Origin: Leptolyngbya sp. FACHB-60
GTDB lineage: Bacteria; Cyanobacteriota; Cyanobacteriia; Phormidesmidales; Phormidesmidaceae
Assembly (NCBI RefSeq): GCF_014695775.1
Contig: NZ_JACJOX010000028.1
Coordinates: forward strand, 186,001-250,000
Reading direction: 5' to 3'
DNA: 64,000 bases
Part shown: positions 43,630 to 53,862 of the stretch, one piece after another
How the letters are laid out: every line of letters begins with the position of its first letter
Position numbering within the stretch: the first letter of the stretch is position 1
Made by a program: the position numbers and the translations under genes
Notes under the pieces: generated by a model
Seen by the model: the letters and a program-made list of their open reading frames with translations, nothing else
Told to the model about the DNA's origin: nothing
Database searches by the model: none

Positions 43630-44793
43630 ATGGCGCGCATCATCGTTTGCGGCTACATGATTCGCTATCCTCTAATAGGAATGCTTTTTGCTTTTTTTCA
43701 CTATGTGTTGGGGCTTTCTCGACTAGGGCACGAAGTTCTGTATCTGGAGGAAAGCGGTTGGCCTCAATCTTGCTACAACCCAAACCACCAAAATTATGGT
43801 GATGATCCGCAATCAGGACTTCAAATAGTTCAAGCCATGATGTCAAGCTTCGGGCTACAGATTTCAGTATGCTATATCAATCGTGATTCTGGTCAAATCT
43901 GGGGAATCACTTGGGATGATTTAAAGCAGACTCTGAAAACAGCAGATTTACTCTTAAACATTGGCGGTGTGTGTTGGCTACCCGAATTTCAAACGTGTCA
44001 ACGTCGGGCTCTGATTGATCTAGATCCCTTCTTTACACAAATCGGACGCTTTGCGACTGAAGACTTACACGAATATCAAGCCTACTTTAGCTACGGAATG
44101 AATATTGGACAGCTTGGCTGTACCATTCCAACCAATGGCATTGATTGGCACCCAACATTGCCTCCCGTTGTTACAGAAATTTGGCAGGGAGTTGCGTTTA
44201 CTAAGCCGTCAGTGACAGAGGATAAGTTGCATACTTCCTTAACCACAATTGCTAACTGGAGCGCCTATGGCGGAGTGATTTATGAGGATGAATATTATGG
44301 CCAAAAAAACGAAGAATTTTCAAAGTTACTGGGGTTGCCGAGTCATACCTCACAAAAATTAGAATTGGCGCTTTCCGGAGTTGATATTGAAACGAGAGAG
44401 CAACTATTGGCCGCAGGGTGGTCTATTCGAGATGCAGGTGAAGTTAGCAAAGATCTATCAACTTATCAAGCCTACATCACTAGTTCCCAAGGAGAATTTA
44501 GCGTAGCCAAACAGGCCTACGTGAAAACCCATAGTGGATGGTTTAGCGATCGCTCAGTTTGCTACCTAGGTGCCGGACTACCCGTAGTTCTTCAAGACAC
44601 GGGCTTTAGTGAGTGGTTGACCGTTGGACAAGGTGTATTGCCATTCTCCTCTTTAGAAGAAGCTGTAGATCGCATTGAACAAGTTAATGCAGATTACTTA
44701 AATCATTGCGCGGCTGCCAGAAGAATTGCTGAACAGGTATTTAACTACAAAGTAGTGTTACCTCGATTAATTGAGATTGGCTTAGGAGAATAA
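43630..44793 (+). CDS. GT-B-like glycosyltransferase, second of pair
   Basis: The 387-residue paralogue has the same plan: IIVCGYMIRYPLIGMLFAFF with GLSRLGHEVLYLEES at the start, and HSGWFSDRSVCYLGAGLPVV followed by QDTGFSEWLTVGQG at the end. It shares SxGEFSVAKQAYVK with its neighbour. It starts one base after the previous stop, so both are translated from one message. Pairing suggests two successive sugar additions or a heterodimer. Confidence 0.78.
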   Translation: MARIIVCGYMIRYPLIGMLFAFFHYVLGLSRLGHEVLYLEESGWPQSCYNPNHQNYGDDPQSGLQIVQAMMSSFGLQISVCYINRDSGQIWGITWDDLKQTLKTADLLLNIGGVCWLPEFQTCQRRALIDLDPFFTQIGRFATEDLHEYQAYFSYGMNIGQLGCTIPTNGIDWHPTLPPVVTEIWQGVAFTKPSVTEDKLHTSLTTIANWSAYGGVIYEDEYYGQKNEEFSKLLGLPSHTSQKLELALSGVDIETREQLLAAGWSIRDAGEVSKDLSTYQAYITSSQGEFSVAKQAYVKTHSGWFSDRSVCYLGAGLPVVLQDTGFSEWLTVGQGVLPFSSLEEAVDRIEQVNADYLNHCAAARRIAEQVFNYKVVLPRLIEIGLGE

Positions 44794-44800
44794 GTACACT

Positions 44801-46054
44801 ATGGCATCGAATCCTGAAGTAACCATTGCAATCCCTACTTATAACCGCTGTGGCTTATTAGAGAAAAGTCTTAAGAGTGCATTAGCCCAAGACTATTCAA
44901 ATTTCCGTGTTTTAGTGCTAGACAATGCTTCTTCTGATGAGACTAAAACCGTTGTTCAGTCACTCTCAGACCCTCGAATTACCTATGTCCGAAACGAAAC
45001 TAATATTGGGTTATTCCGCAATTGGAGTTGTGCTATTGAACTAAATTCGAGCCCTTATATAACAGTTTTGCAAGATGACGATGAGCTACTTCCAGGTTTC
45101 ATTACAGAATCTATTTTAGGATTAGAAAAGCACCCGAGTGCGGCTTTATCAGTCGCCAGCATCAGAGCGATTGACATAGCAGGTGATCTGTTCACATCGC
45201 CTGACGATATATTGCCTAAAGGGGTTCTATCTGGCCTAGACTATCTTCATGGAATTGTTGCTGGGCGCAACTGGCCTATACACCCTTCATCAGCTATGAT
45301 GCGGTCTTCAGTGTTAGAAGAAATAGGATCTTTTGACACCCCTCATTCTGAATTTTCAATTGATTTTAATTTATACTTCCGAATGGCATCCCGTTTTGAT
45401 ATCATTTTTCTGCCAAAGGAATTTGTTTCAATTAGATATCATGAGGGACAATACACTCAGCTTAGAATCATGCCTGGGGGAATTGCACCACTTGCTGTTA
45501 TTGCAGAGCGCTGTGATGCGATCGCATATTTACTAAAATCTGATCGTGCAAAGGATGATTCTTACCGATATTGGCTTGTTGATCGCTTGTTACATCTCAA
45601 CATGCGTCGTAGTGAGTTAACATCTGAACTTGTTCCTGATCTGAATTTAAGTTGGGCAGAACGGTTGCAAGTTGCGCTTCAGGAAATTAATCGACTCATC
45701 CCAGTCGGAGACACAGTTCTCCTAGTCGACAATAACGAGTGGGGCAATACTGTTCTTCCAAAGCACTGCGTATATCCTTTTTTAGAAAAAGATGGATTCT
45801 ATTGGGGTCCTCCACCTGATGATAAGACGGCTATTCGAGAGTTAGAGCGAATGCGACAGATGGGAATAAAATTCATGGTGATTAGCTGGCCAGCTTTTTG
45901 GTGGCTTGATTACTATTCGGGACTGCGGGAGCACATTTATTCAAATTTTCACAAACTTATTGACAATAGCCGAATGGTTGTTTTTGCTCTGAGGGGCATG
46001 GATCAAAAACAATCTCCAATTTCAAAACTTACAGATGAGGCTACGGATGACTAA
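44801..46054 (+). CDS. GT2 glycosyltransferase with C-terminal WWLDYY domain, first of pair
   Basis: The N-terminal ~270 residues are a GT2 enzyme: VTIAIPTYNRCGLLEKSLKS, VLVLDNASSDET, and VLQDDDELLPGF (metal-binding Asp). After that a distinct domain of about 120 residues runs: GDTVLLVDNNEWG, VYPFLEKDGFYWGPPPDD, IRELERMRQMGIKFMVISWP, FWWLDYYSGLREHIYSNF. I recall this domain as an appendage in polysaccharide loci of diverse bacteria; its job is unknown. The stop overlaps the next gene. Confidence 0.85.
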   Translation: MASNPEVTIAIPTYNRCGLLEKSLKSALAQDYSNFRVLVLDNASSDETKTVVQSLSDPRITYVRNETNIGLFRNWSCAIELNSSPYITVLQDDDELLPGFITESILGLEKHPSAALSVASIRAIDIAGDLFTSPDDILPKGVLSGLDYLHGIVAGRNWPIHPSSAMMRSSVLEEIGSFDTPHSEFSIDFNLYFRMASRFDIIFLPKEFVSIRYHEGQYTQLRIMPGGIAPLAVIAERCDAIAYLLKSDRAKDDSYRYWLVDRLLHLNMRRSELTSELVPDLNLSWAERLQVALQEINRLIPVGDTVLLVDNNEWGNTVLPKHCVYPFLEKDGFYWGPPPDDKTAIRELERMRQMGIKFMVISWPAFWWLDYYSGLREHIYSNFHKLIDNSRMVVFALRGMDQKQSPISKLTDEATDD

Positions 46055-47363
46055 TCGTTCTGGGCCACAGATTAGCATTGGATTACCTGTTTATAATGGA
46101 GACAATTTTTTAGGGCAAGCTCTCGACTCAATTCTGGCTCAAACATTTGCAGATTTTGAATTGATCATTTCTGATAATGCTTCAACAGATAAAACCGAAA
46201 CCATCTGCCGCACCTATTCTGCCAAAGATCCACGTATTCATTATATTCGAAATCAAGAGAACTTAGGAGCTTCAGCTAACTTCAATCAAGCATTCGCGCT
46301 TTCATCAGGGAAATATTTTAAGTGGATTGCCCATGATGATCTGCATAATCCTAAATTTTTAGAAAAATGCTTTCAGGTTTTAGATCAAGATCCTTCTGTA
46401 GTTTTGGTTTATAGCAAAGCAACTACTATTGATCCAAATGGCAAGACTATCCGTAAAGATTGGGGATGTGGAGCGGGGTTGAGTTCTATGTTGCCACACC
46501 AAAGATTTCGAGAAGGTTTACTTCCCCTCAAGCAGCCTATTCCTCTACCTATATTTGGGGTGATCAGAGCCTCTGCTTTGAGGAACACTCACCTGATGGC
46601 TGGCTATCCAGATTGCGACTGCGCGTTATTAGCTGAGTTGAGTCTTTACGGTAGGTTTTACGAAGTTGCTGAACCCTTATTTTTGCAAAGAGAACATGAA
46701 CTCCGTGCAGGACCGCGGCTCTCCAGCAATCCCTACCAAGCTGTAGCGTTTTGGGATTCAAAAAAAAGTGGACATGTCGGTTTGCCTCATTGGGTGTTAT
46801 TAGTTAGGCATTGGGCTGGTGTCAGTAGGGCTCCATTAGGATGGAGGGAGCGACTGCTTTGCTACAAAGAATTGCTCATTTGGATGAAGCGCAATCGGCA
46901 GTTACTCTTTAGAGATTTGGTAGTAGTTACAGAACGTGCTCCGGTTATTGGCCTCGGTATTGCTTTAGCTCACCAAAAGTATGTAGAAGTGAGTTGGAAT
47001 AATAATCTTGCTTGTCTAGTTCGAGACATTAACCTGTTTACTCAAAATGGTGACTTGATTATTTGTGTAGATGAGGCCTGTTTTGGGACAGATTTTATTC
47101 AGGATCGCCGTATTCTGCCTTTTCTAGAACGCGATGGACAATACTATGGCCCACCCGCCGATGATGATACCGCTATTGAAGAACTAGAGCGCATGCGTCA
47201 ATCTGGAGCTAGTTTTATAGTCTTTGGATGGCCAGCCCTTTGGTGGTTGGATTACTATTACGAGTTCCATAATTACTTATATTCAAAGTTTTCCTGTATA
47301 GACAAAAATAGCCGATCTGTCATATTTGCTTTGAATAAGAGTAACTGCGAGTCGTCTCAATAA
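46047..47363 (+). CDS. GT2 glycosyltransferase with C-terminal WWLDYY domain, second of pair
   Basis: ATG 46047 has GAGG six bases upstream; ATG 46035 is an alternative. The 438-residue protein opens ISIGLPVYNGDNFLGQALDS, with ELIISDNASTDKT and FKWIAHDDLHNPKF as GT2 signatures (the aspartates in HDD), then repeats the C-terminal domain of its neighbour: GDLIICVDEACFG, RDGQYYGPPADDDTAIEELE, GASFIVFGWPALWWLDYYYE. It is the last gene of the locus; a convergent MacB-like gene ends only 23 bases away. Confidence 0.86.
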   Translation: MTNRSGPQISIGLPVYNGDNFLGQALDSILAQTFADFELIISDNASTDKTETICRTYSAKDPRIHYIRNQENLGASANFNQAFALSSGKYFKWIAHDDLHNPKFLEKCFQVLDQDPSVVLVYSKATTIDPNGKTIRKDWGCGAGLSSMLPHQRFREGLLPLKQPIPLPIFGVIRASALRNTHLMAGYPDCDCALLAELSLYGRFYEVAEPLFLQREHELRAGPRLSSNPYQAVAFWDSKKSGHVGLPHWVLLVRHWAGVSRAPLGWRERLLCYKELLIWMKRNRQLLFRDLVVVTERAPVIGLGIALAHQKYVEVSWNNNLACLVRDINLFTQNGDLIICVDEACFGTDFIQDRRILPFLERDGQYYGPPADDDTAIEELERMRQSGASFIVFGWPALWWLDYYYEFHNYLYSKFSCIDKNSRSVIFALNKSNCESSQ

Positions 47364-47386
47364 CGCTAGAGTTAACAACTGTGGCG

Positions 47387-48580
47387 CTACTCTCCTCGTA
47401 GCGCCTGCACCACGTCAATACGCGTCACCCGCAAGGCAGGCAGCAAACTAGCACCTACTCCAACCCCAAACGCAGCTCCCATAGATAGGGCCGCATCCTT
47501 TAGGTTGAATTCGTAGGGAGCTTCAAAAATAGTGGCGGTGGCGGTTTTGGTAAGGATGTGAACGGTGGCAACCGCTGCGGTTCCACCAATCAGGCTTAGT
47601 AAAGCCGCCTCGGCGATAAACTGAGCCATGATTTCTAAGTCAGTAGCCCCGATCGCGCGGCGCAAACCAATTTCGCGGGTGCGCTCCATGATAGCGGCGA
47701 TGGTGATGTTAGCAATACCAACACCACCAATTACTAGGGCCAAGATGCCGACGGCTTTAAGGACACGAATTGAGGCCTGCTGGCGTTTGTCTTCCTCGTA
47801 GAGGTCTTCGACATTGCCGGCTAGGTAAATCTCATAGTTGGGGAACAGCTGCTGGAGCTGGGTTTCTACCGCGTCGCGAGTAGCTTCATAGTCGTTAAGG
47901 CTGCGCAGGGCGATTTGAATTTGCTGCCCGTAACCAGCTTGCCCTTGAAGCAGGGCACCGTAGGGTTCAGGAATCCAGAACGTACCTCTGGGTTCGCCAT
48001 CTTCGCTCCCCCACAGATTTTTGTTTTCAATTAAACCAACTATCGTAAACCGGGTACCGTTGACAAAAACGTTTTCTCCTAGGGGCGAGGCATCTTGAAA
48101 GAGCTGCTGAGCCAGTACTGTATCGACAATAGCCACCGGTCGAAAAGCATCAAAGTCTTCTCGCTCAAAAAAGCGCCCGTCTAGCATCTGGCGACCAGTG
48201 GTGCGCTGATAATTTTCGGACACGCCAACGGCATCAAGATTGTCGGTGACGGTGCCTTGGTACTGTACCTCTGCTCCCCACAGCGGGGTGACGTGGCTAA
48301 TACTGAGGATGCCAGATGTCTGCTCGATTTTGGCGATTGTTGCTTCGCTAAAGTCTGCTGGAGGCAGCTCACGTCCGTAAACCCAGGGGATGAGGTTGGG
48401 GTTGTCGCGGGCAGCTAAGCGATCTTGCATAACTCGGTTGCTAATGGTTTCGATATTGAGGGTGGCATTGACGGCGGCCACCCCCATGAAAATGCCTAGA
48501 GCAGTGAGGCCAGAGCGGACCCAGTTGCCGGTCAAATCTCGCAGAGTGGTGAGGCTTAAATCGATGGGAGAAAGAGCCAT
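47387..48580 (-). CDS. MacB-like ABC transporter permease
   Basis: ATG 48580 (MALSPIDLSLTTLRDLTGNW) gives 397 residues. The plan is MacB-type: one N-terminal transmembrane segment (about 22-40), a large periplasmic domain with NRVMQDRLAARDNPNLIPWV, and an FtsX domain with three segments, marked by GGVGIANITIAAIMERTREI and GLRRAIGATDLEIMAQFIAE. It ends ALRVTRIDVVQALRGE. With the adaptor and ATPase upstream it forms a tripartite efflux unit. The substrate is unknown. Confidence 0.9.
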   Translation of the reverse strand: MALSPIDLSLTTLRDLTGNWVRSGLTALGIFMGVAAVNATLNIETISNRVMQDRLAARDNPNLIPWVYGRELPPADFSEATIAKIEQTSGILSISHVTPLWGAEVQYQGTVTDNLDAVGVSENYQRTTGRQMLDGRFFEREDFDAFRPVAIVDTVLAQQLFQDASPLGENVFVNGTRFTIVGLIENKNLWGSEDGEPRGTFWIPEPYGALLQGQAGYGQQIQIALRSLNDYEATRDAVETQLQQLFPNYEIYLAGNVEDLYEEDKRQQASIRVLKAVGILALVIGGVGIANITIAAIMERTREIGLRRAIGATDLEIMAQFIAEAALLSLIGGTAAVATVHILTKTATATIFEAPYEFNLKDAALSMGAAFGVGVGASLLPALRVTRIDVVQALRGE

Positions 48581-48688
48581 AGCAGTTGCTTGTCGTGGGT
48601 CGCTGAGAGCTCCGAGAGCCAGGGGCATGAGTCAAAAATAAGGGAGCTGGCGGTAGGGTTTCGACTAAGGCGATTGTCTACCGCTGTT

Positions 48689-50062
48689 TTAAGGAGCACC
48701 AGGCGTCTCAACTACCATGCCCTCGGTCAGGGGCTGGTCGGGTGGAATGGCGAGAATGACGAGGTCAGTTTCTTCAAGTCCAGAGACAATTTCAACGGCA
48801 TCTAGGGTGTCGAGGCCGGTGGTCACAGTGCGCTTTTGGACTCTACTGTCGCTATCTACTACCCATGCGTAGGTTTCGCCGCCCTCCTGATGAAGGGCGT
48901 TGGCGGGCAGAGCTAGGGCGTTCTCTCGCTGCACCAAAATTACCTCAACGCTGACGGAACTGCCGGAGATAAGCACGCCGCTGGGGCGATCGAGTTGGGC
49001 GATCGCCTTGACCATAGCTTGGGAACCGCCGCCTTCGCCGTCGCTGTCACTAATCGCCTGGGGGGCAATGCTAATCACCCGGCCGGTGTAGTTTTCGGGG
49101 TTGGGGCCGATAACGCTGACCCGCACGGGCATGTTGACCGACACCTTATTGGCGTCGAGGGTCATGAGGTCAAATAGCACTACTTCTTGGTTAGGGTCAC
49201 CGATGGTGAGCAGGGTGCCCTCGCTCTGCACGCCGTCGCCGGGCTGCACGTCGATATTGAGCACTACGGCGTCAAAGGGAGCAACGATGGCGTTGTCGGC
49301 AATGCGGGCGCGAACGTTAGTTAGTTTGGCCTGGTTTTGGCGAATCTCCAGCTCGGAGCGCTGTAGCTCAACCTCAGCCCCCCGCAGCTCAGACTGGGCC
49401 GTTTCTAGAGCGTCGCGATCCTGGTTGTAATCATCCTCAGAGATAAACCCCTGATCAACTAGCGATCGCGATTCGCTCAACCGCTCTTCGGCCCGCTGCA
49501 CGGTGCGCTGGTGATCTTGTAGCACCTCGGCATTGCGCTGCCGCTGAAGTCTGAGAATTTCGGTTTGAATTTGGGCCTCGTCGAGCTCTTGCTCTAGGTT
49601 GCGATCGCGCAGCCGCAGCAGCACCGTGCCCCGCTCTACCCGCTGGCGCTCTTCCACCAGCACGGCCTCTACGGTGACATCCCCCGGCGCTTTAAGAACT
49701 TGCTGGTTGCCCAGGCTCATCACCCCCGAGGCATCGACCCGGTTCTCTAAGGTGTCGCGGCTGGGGGTGCCGGTAGTCACCACTACGGGGTCTACGCTGC
49801 GGCTCTGCCAGGTGCGGTAGCCCAGCCAGCCCCCCACGCCCAGCACCAGCACCAGCCCCGATGCCACGATCCACCTCAGCCCAGGGCGAGAGTTGGCCCG
49901 AGCGCCATCGTCGAGCAGGTCGTCATCGAACAGGCCGGAGCTGAGGGGTTTGAGGGTTTCCGCCAGAGCCAAAGGATCGGATGGGGGAGGGCCAGCATCC
50001 GCTGAGGCGCTGACGTGGGTGGAAGTGTCGGGATGGGGGTCGGGCGGCACGGAGCATTCCAA
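48689..50062 (-). CDS. HlyD/MacA-family periplasmic adaptor
   Basis: The 457-residue protein has an unusually long cytoplasmic N-terminus of about 65 Pro/Asp-rich residues, one transmembrane segment (about 70-88), a coiled-coil hairpin with Glu/Gln/Arg-rich helices (about 140-250), a barrel ([20 protein letters not shown]) and a membrane-proximal domain ([19 protein letters not shown]). It should bridge the MacB-like permease to an outer-membrane channel. A later start cannot be excluded. It lies between the ATPase and permease genes. Confidence 0.88.
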   Translation of the reverse strand: MECSVPPDPHPDTSTHVSASADAGPPPSDPLALAETLKPLSSGLFDDDLLDDGARANSRPGLRWIVASGLVLVLGVGGWLGYRTWQSRSVDPVVVTTGTPSRDTLENRVDASGVMSLGNQQVLKAPGDVTVEAVLVEERQRVERGTVLLRLRDRNLEQELDEAQIQTEILRLQRQRNAEVLQDHQRTVQRAEERLSESRSLVDQGFISEDDYNQDRDALETAQSELRGAEVELQRSELEIRQNQAKLTNVRARIADNAIVAPFDAVVLNIDVQPGDGVQSEGTLLTIGDPNQEVVLFDLMTLDANKVSVNMPVRVSVIGPNPENYTGRVISIAPQAISDSDGEGGGSQAMVKAIAQLDRPSGVLISGSSVSVEVILVQRENALALPANALHQEGGETYAWVVDSDSRVQKRTVTTGLDTLDAVEIVSGLEETDLVILAIPPDQPLTEGMVVETPGAP

Positions 50063-50080
50063 ACAAAGGGCAGTCAGCTG

Positions 50081-50830
50081 CTACAGGGGGGCCAGGCGGC
50101 CCAACTCGGCAGGGCTGAGGTGGGCGTCGGTAACCTGGCCATCGCTCATCATAATAATGCGCTGGCTGTGGCGAGCCACCTCGTGGGAATGGGTCACCAT
50201 GACGATGGTAATGCCTCGCTGGTGCAGGGCCTCAAAAATGCTCAGCACCTCTGTAGCCGACTGCGAATCGAGCGCCCCAGTCGGCTCGTCGGCTAGCAGC
50301 AGCACCGGCTGGTTGACGATGGCACGGGCAATAGCGACCCGCTGCTGCTGCCCGCCCGAAAGCTGGGAGGGGCGTTTATCCATGCGGTTGGCTAGGCCCA
50401 TGTGGGTGAGGGCCGCAGCGGCTCGGCGCTGCCGCACTGATCGCCCCAGCCCGGCATACATCATCGGCAAAACCACGTTTTCTAGCGCCGTCAGGTTCGG
50501 CAGTAGCTCGTAGCGCTGAAAGATAAAGCCAATCTTGCGGTTGCGAATGCGGGTCAGCCGGGTTTTGTCGACCGTTGAGACATCCGTGCCGTCGAGGAGG
50601 TAGCGACCGCGGGTGGGGCGATCGAGACAGCCAATGATATTCATTAGCGTCGATTTGCCCGAGCCCGACTGGCCCATAATGGCGCAGTATTCGCCGGGGT
50701 GAATGGTGATATTGATGCGATCGCAGGCCCGCACGGCCGCTTCGCCGCTGCCAAACACCCGCGACACATTCTCCATGGTGATGACGGCGGCAGGTGGGGG
50801 GTAGGGTGGCGGGGACATGGGCGATCGCAT
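50081..50830 (-). CDS. MacB-like ABC transporter ATP-binding protein
   Basis: The 249-residue ATPase has Walker [21 protein letters not shown], signature [16 protein letters not shown], Walker [16 protein letters not shown] and H-loop MVTHSHE, the standard LolD/MacB type. The family alignment starts near [11 protein letters not shown], so a start about 18 residues later is possible. It is first in the ATPase-adaptor-permease unit on the minus strand, followed by the adaptor after 18 bases. Confidence 0.92.
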   Translation of the reverse strand: MRSPMSPPPYPPPAAVITMENVSRVFGSGEAAVRACDRINITIHPGEYCAIMGQSGSGKSTLMNIIGCLDRPTRGRYLLDGTDVSTVDKTRLTRIRNRKIGFIFQRYELLPNLTALENVVLPMMYAGLGRSVRQRRAAAALTHMGLANRMDKRPSQLSGGQQQRVAIARAIVNQPVLLLADEPTGALDSQSATEVLSIFEALHQRGITIVMVTHSHEVARHSQRIIMMSDGQVTDAHLSPAELGRLAPL

Positions 50831-50993
50831 AAACGCTATGGCGACGAGAGTTCCATACCGAGATGAAACCCACAGACCTAGGATAATTCCTTTACCTAAT
50901 TTCTCTGGGGCCGGAGCCTAGACGCAGCGACGCAGTAGACGTTACCCTCTAGCTCTCCACCAGATTATCCCTTCAAAAACCGAGATACCGCCG

Positions 50994-51257
50994 ATGGGAA
51001 TGCCCTGTAAAATCAATAGCCTGCTCAAACTCAAGCCTGACCAGGGCTACCCCACTATGCTTGAAGTCGGGGCTCAACACCGAGTGCAAAAAGACGGCTA
51101 TCGCATTTTTCCTATTGATGTGCCGCTGAGTTTGGTCGATGAAAACTGGCTTGCCCACGGCGACATCGTCATCGAAAAACTCACCTGGGAGCATCAGACC
51201 ACTACTCTAGAGTTTCGGATTCACCGCGTCTACGCCACCCCATTTGCTATTCAGTAG
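50994..51257 (+). CDS. DUF2584-like small conserved protein
   Basis: The 87-residue protein MGMPCKINSLLKLKPDQGYP continues with KDGYRIFPIDVPLSLVDENW and LTWEHQTTTLEFRIHRVYAT. It matches, as I recall, a conserved cyanobacterial/bacterial small family (DUF2584) of unknown function. No signal or membrane segment is present. The gene ends 17 bases from a convergent gene. Confidence 0.7.
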   Translation: MGMPCKINSLLKLKPDQGYPTMLEVGAQHRVQKDGYRIFPIDVPLSLVDENWLAHGDIVIEKLTWEHQTTTLEFRIHRVYATPFAIQ

Positions 51258-51274
51258 TCAAGACTGTTTCAGCC

Positions 51275-53548
51275 TTATTCGAATTGCTGGCTGGCCGTCT
51301 GCCACGATAGCAGCTCGTATCGCCCCGCCTGATGCACCAGCAAGCCGGCGGGTTCACCTAGGGCCGGGTTGGTGAGCGCCACTACGGTTTGGGTGGCAAA
51401 CATATCGCTGTAGAGCACTCGATTGTCCGCATTCAGGACGATGGTTTTGGGGGATGTTGTCTCTACCTGTACGCGCCAGTTTTTTAGCTGTGTTAGTGCT
51501 GCATCATTCCAGGTCAGCACTCGCTCTGGCTGGCCGTCGCCGGTCAGGTCAATGCTGTGCTGGGTGAGGTTAGTCAGGGCAGCCGTAAAGTCTGTCGGCA
51601 CCGGCTGATCGCCAAAGATTGTGGTGGCTGTAGCGGCGATCGCCCCCGGTTCTGCAGGCTGGCCCTGGTCAGCATCAAGCCACATCAGCGCCCCCTGGGA
51701 AAAGACCAGTGGCGGCAGAGCAGAAGTATTGGTGGCGGGGCCAGTAGCCAGTAGGGTCACCGTGCCATTGGTCAAGCTGAGCCCGCGCACGGTCAGGGGT
51801 GCCGAAACGCCGGTGGTGGGGCTTACCCAGCGCAGCAGATGAGGCGATGCCTGGGCCGCAGTCTGCACTACCGGCCAGACCGCCGCCGGAGTTGCTCCAG
51901 CGGGAATTGATCCAGTCCCTCGCTGCCAGGTTTGACTCTGGTTCACAGCCTGCACATCAATGGCATACCACTGACCTAGAGCAGCATCGAGAGACTGACC
52001 GGGAGCGGCATAGCCCGCTTGAGGGGCAGGAATGGGCTGGGCCTGACCAATAAGAGCGGTGATAGGGGCTGCGATCGCCCCCGTCGTCTGGGCGCTGGCG
52101 GTCTCGGCGGCGATCGCGACTGTTGCACCCGCCTTAGCGCTGGCAACCGCTTGCGCCTGGGTGGTGTTCAAGGTAGCCAAAACCTTGGCCAATCGCTGGC
52201 GGGCGGCGGCGGGCACTGGCTGGCGGTTGAGCCAGTCTGGGGTAGCCCCATCTCGATTGGTGGGTTGGTTCTGCTGAGCCTTGAGGGCCAGACCGCCCCA
52301 CACATACACAGCCGGTGGCGGGTCGGGCAGGGCAGCGGCGGCGCTAATGCGGTTCCACAGACGGCCCTGGTCAACGCCGAGGCGATTCAGCAGGGTGGGC
52401 AGCAGCTCAGGGCTGTCCTCCAGACGGGTCAGAGCTGGCTCCCATCGCCCGTCAATTAGCAGGGCGAGAATGTGCTGGGTTGGCGTTGACCAATCTTGCT
52501 CAGCCTGCTGGCGGGTGATCGCCCGATGGCGATCCATCAGCCGCAGCTGAGCCTCCGCTGCCGGGTTCCAGCCCTGGGATAGAACTGTTTTAAGGTTGGC
52601 CAGCTGGGTCTGGGCGGGGTGCCACAGTCCGCCTCGAGCCAGGCGCAGAGCCTGCTGATAGTCGCCTGCCTGAGCACCGGCATCCACTGGCACCCGCACC
52701 CATGACACCGACTGCACGCGCGGCCCGGGCATCACCTGTAACCCGCGCAGGGTTGGCTCAAGCCCTACAGTTTCGTCAATGACTAGATCGCTGGGGCCGT
52801 CACCATCCAGGTCGGCCCACTGGGGCGGGCGGTTGGCCGGACTACTCCAGGGGGTGAGCAGCTCTAGCCGCTGGGCCTGGGGGTCGACGTGCAGCAGCTG
52901 ACCGTAGCGCAGAGTAAGGCCCTGCTGCTGCCAGCTGCCCTCTAGGGTGAGCCAAAGCCCATCAGTGGCAACGGGTGGTGCCGGCAGCGGCACTACCCGA
53001 GTGAAGTCAAAATCTGCCGGAACGGCCTTGGGCGCCTGGGGACTGCTGAGCCAGGGCGCTAGCACGGTGTCTTTCGGCAGGGCCGCAATCGGCAGGGTGG
53101 CGATCGCCCTCGGCTCTTCCCCACCGCCCTCGCTGGCAAACAGGTGCAGGGAGGCGATCGCCCCCGCCTCTAGCACCGGCACAAGCAGCACCTCTCGGTC
53201 CTTGGCCCTAGGCAGCTCTAATCGCAGCGGTTCTCCCACCTGCTGCTGGCTCGCCTCCGCCTGATGGCGCAGCTCCTCTAGGCTGATGGCGGGGGGCAGG
53301 GCCTCCGGCTGCGATCGCGTCAAGCGAGCTAGGGCCTGGGGCAACGCCGCTGGGTCAAGCATCAGCCGCAGCCCCAGGCGAAAACTCAACCCCAGCAGCA
53401 GCAGGCCACCGCTGAGCCCAATGCTGACCAGCACCAGCATCAGAGGCCTGCGCCAGAGCCGATGGGAGCGAGCACCGACCCAAATCTGTACGGTACCTGA
53501 AGCGCTGGCGGTTGAAACTTTAGGACGACGAGCTGAACGAAGGGGCAT
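51275..53548 (-). CDS. Large membrane-anchored protein with FG-GAP/VCBS-like repeats
   Basis: ATG 53548 (MPLRSARRPKV) gives 757 residues. A basic N-terminus precedes one transmembrane segment (about residues 34-60). The rest, presumably periplasmic, is Ala/Pro/Leu/Gln-rich. Two Asp-rich calcium-binding-like motifs, WADLDGDGPSDLVIDE and SIDLTGDGQPERVLTW, resemble FG-GAP/VCBS repeats. No catalytic motif is recognised. It may be an envelope scaffold; this is an inference. Confidence 0.72.
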   Translation of the reverse strand: MPLRSARRPKVSTASASGTVQIWVGARSHRLWRRPLMLVLVSIGLSGGLLLLGLSFRLGLRLMLDPAALPQALARLTRSQPEALPPAISLEELRHQAEASQQQVGEPLRLELPRAKDREVLLVPVLEAGAIASLHLFASEGGGEEPRAIATLPIAALPKDTVLAPWLSSPQAPKAVPADFDFTRVVPLPAPPVATDGLWLTLEGSWQQQGLTLRYGQLLHVDPQAQRLELLTPWSSPANRPPQWADLDGDGPSDLVIDETVGLEPTLRGLQVMPGPRVQSVSWVRVPVDAGAQAGDYQQALRLARGGLWHPAQTQLANLKTVLSQGWNPAAEAQLRLMDRHRAITRQQAEQDWSTPTQHILALLIDGRWEPALTRLEDSPELLPTLLNRLGVDQGRLWNRISAAAALPDPPPAVYVWGGLALKAQQNQPTNRDGATPDWLNRQPVPAAARQRLAKVLATLNTTQAQAVASAKAGATVAIAAETASAQTTGAIAAPITALIGQAQPIPAPQAGYAAPGQSLDAALGQWYAIDVQAVNQSQTWQRGTGSIPAGATPAAVWPVVQTAAQASPHLLRWVSPTTGVSAPLTVRGLSLTNGTVTLLATGPATNTSALPPLVFSQGALMWLDADQGQPAEPGAIAATATTIFGDQPVPTDFTAALTNLTQHSIDLTGDGQPERVLTWNDAALTQLKNWRVQVETTSPKTIVLNADNRVLYSDMFATQTVVALTNPALGEPAGLLVHQAGRYELLSWQTASQQFE

Positions 53549-53862
53549 AGAGACTGCGCCAATTTCCTCTGCAACTCTATCGCAGGATATCAAGTGCAGA
53601 CCCTTCGGCGAGGCCTTTTCCCCGGCAGTTGACGAAGTTTAGGCCCCGCCCGCTGCTAGCGAGCACCCCTGAAGCCGAAATTCTCTAGCTAAAGAGACGT
53701 TGAGTAACACTTTATAAGGGGAAGAATTGTGTAGCGTTCTTTGCTCGGGCCAGGAGCATTGTCAGCCAGTGGGGAGCTCCTTCAGGACAGAACATCAGAA
53801 CGGACTGCTACTGATGTCGCTGCCACCGCCCAATCACATCTACAGCAACCAGGGAAAACGTG

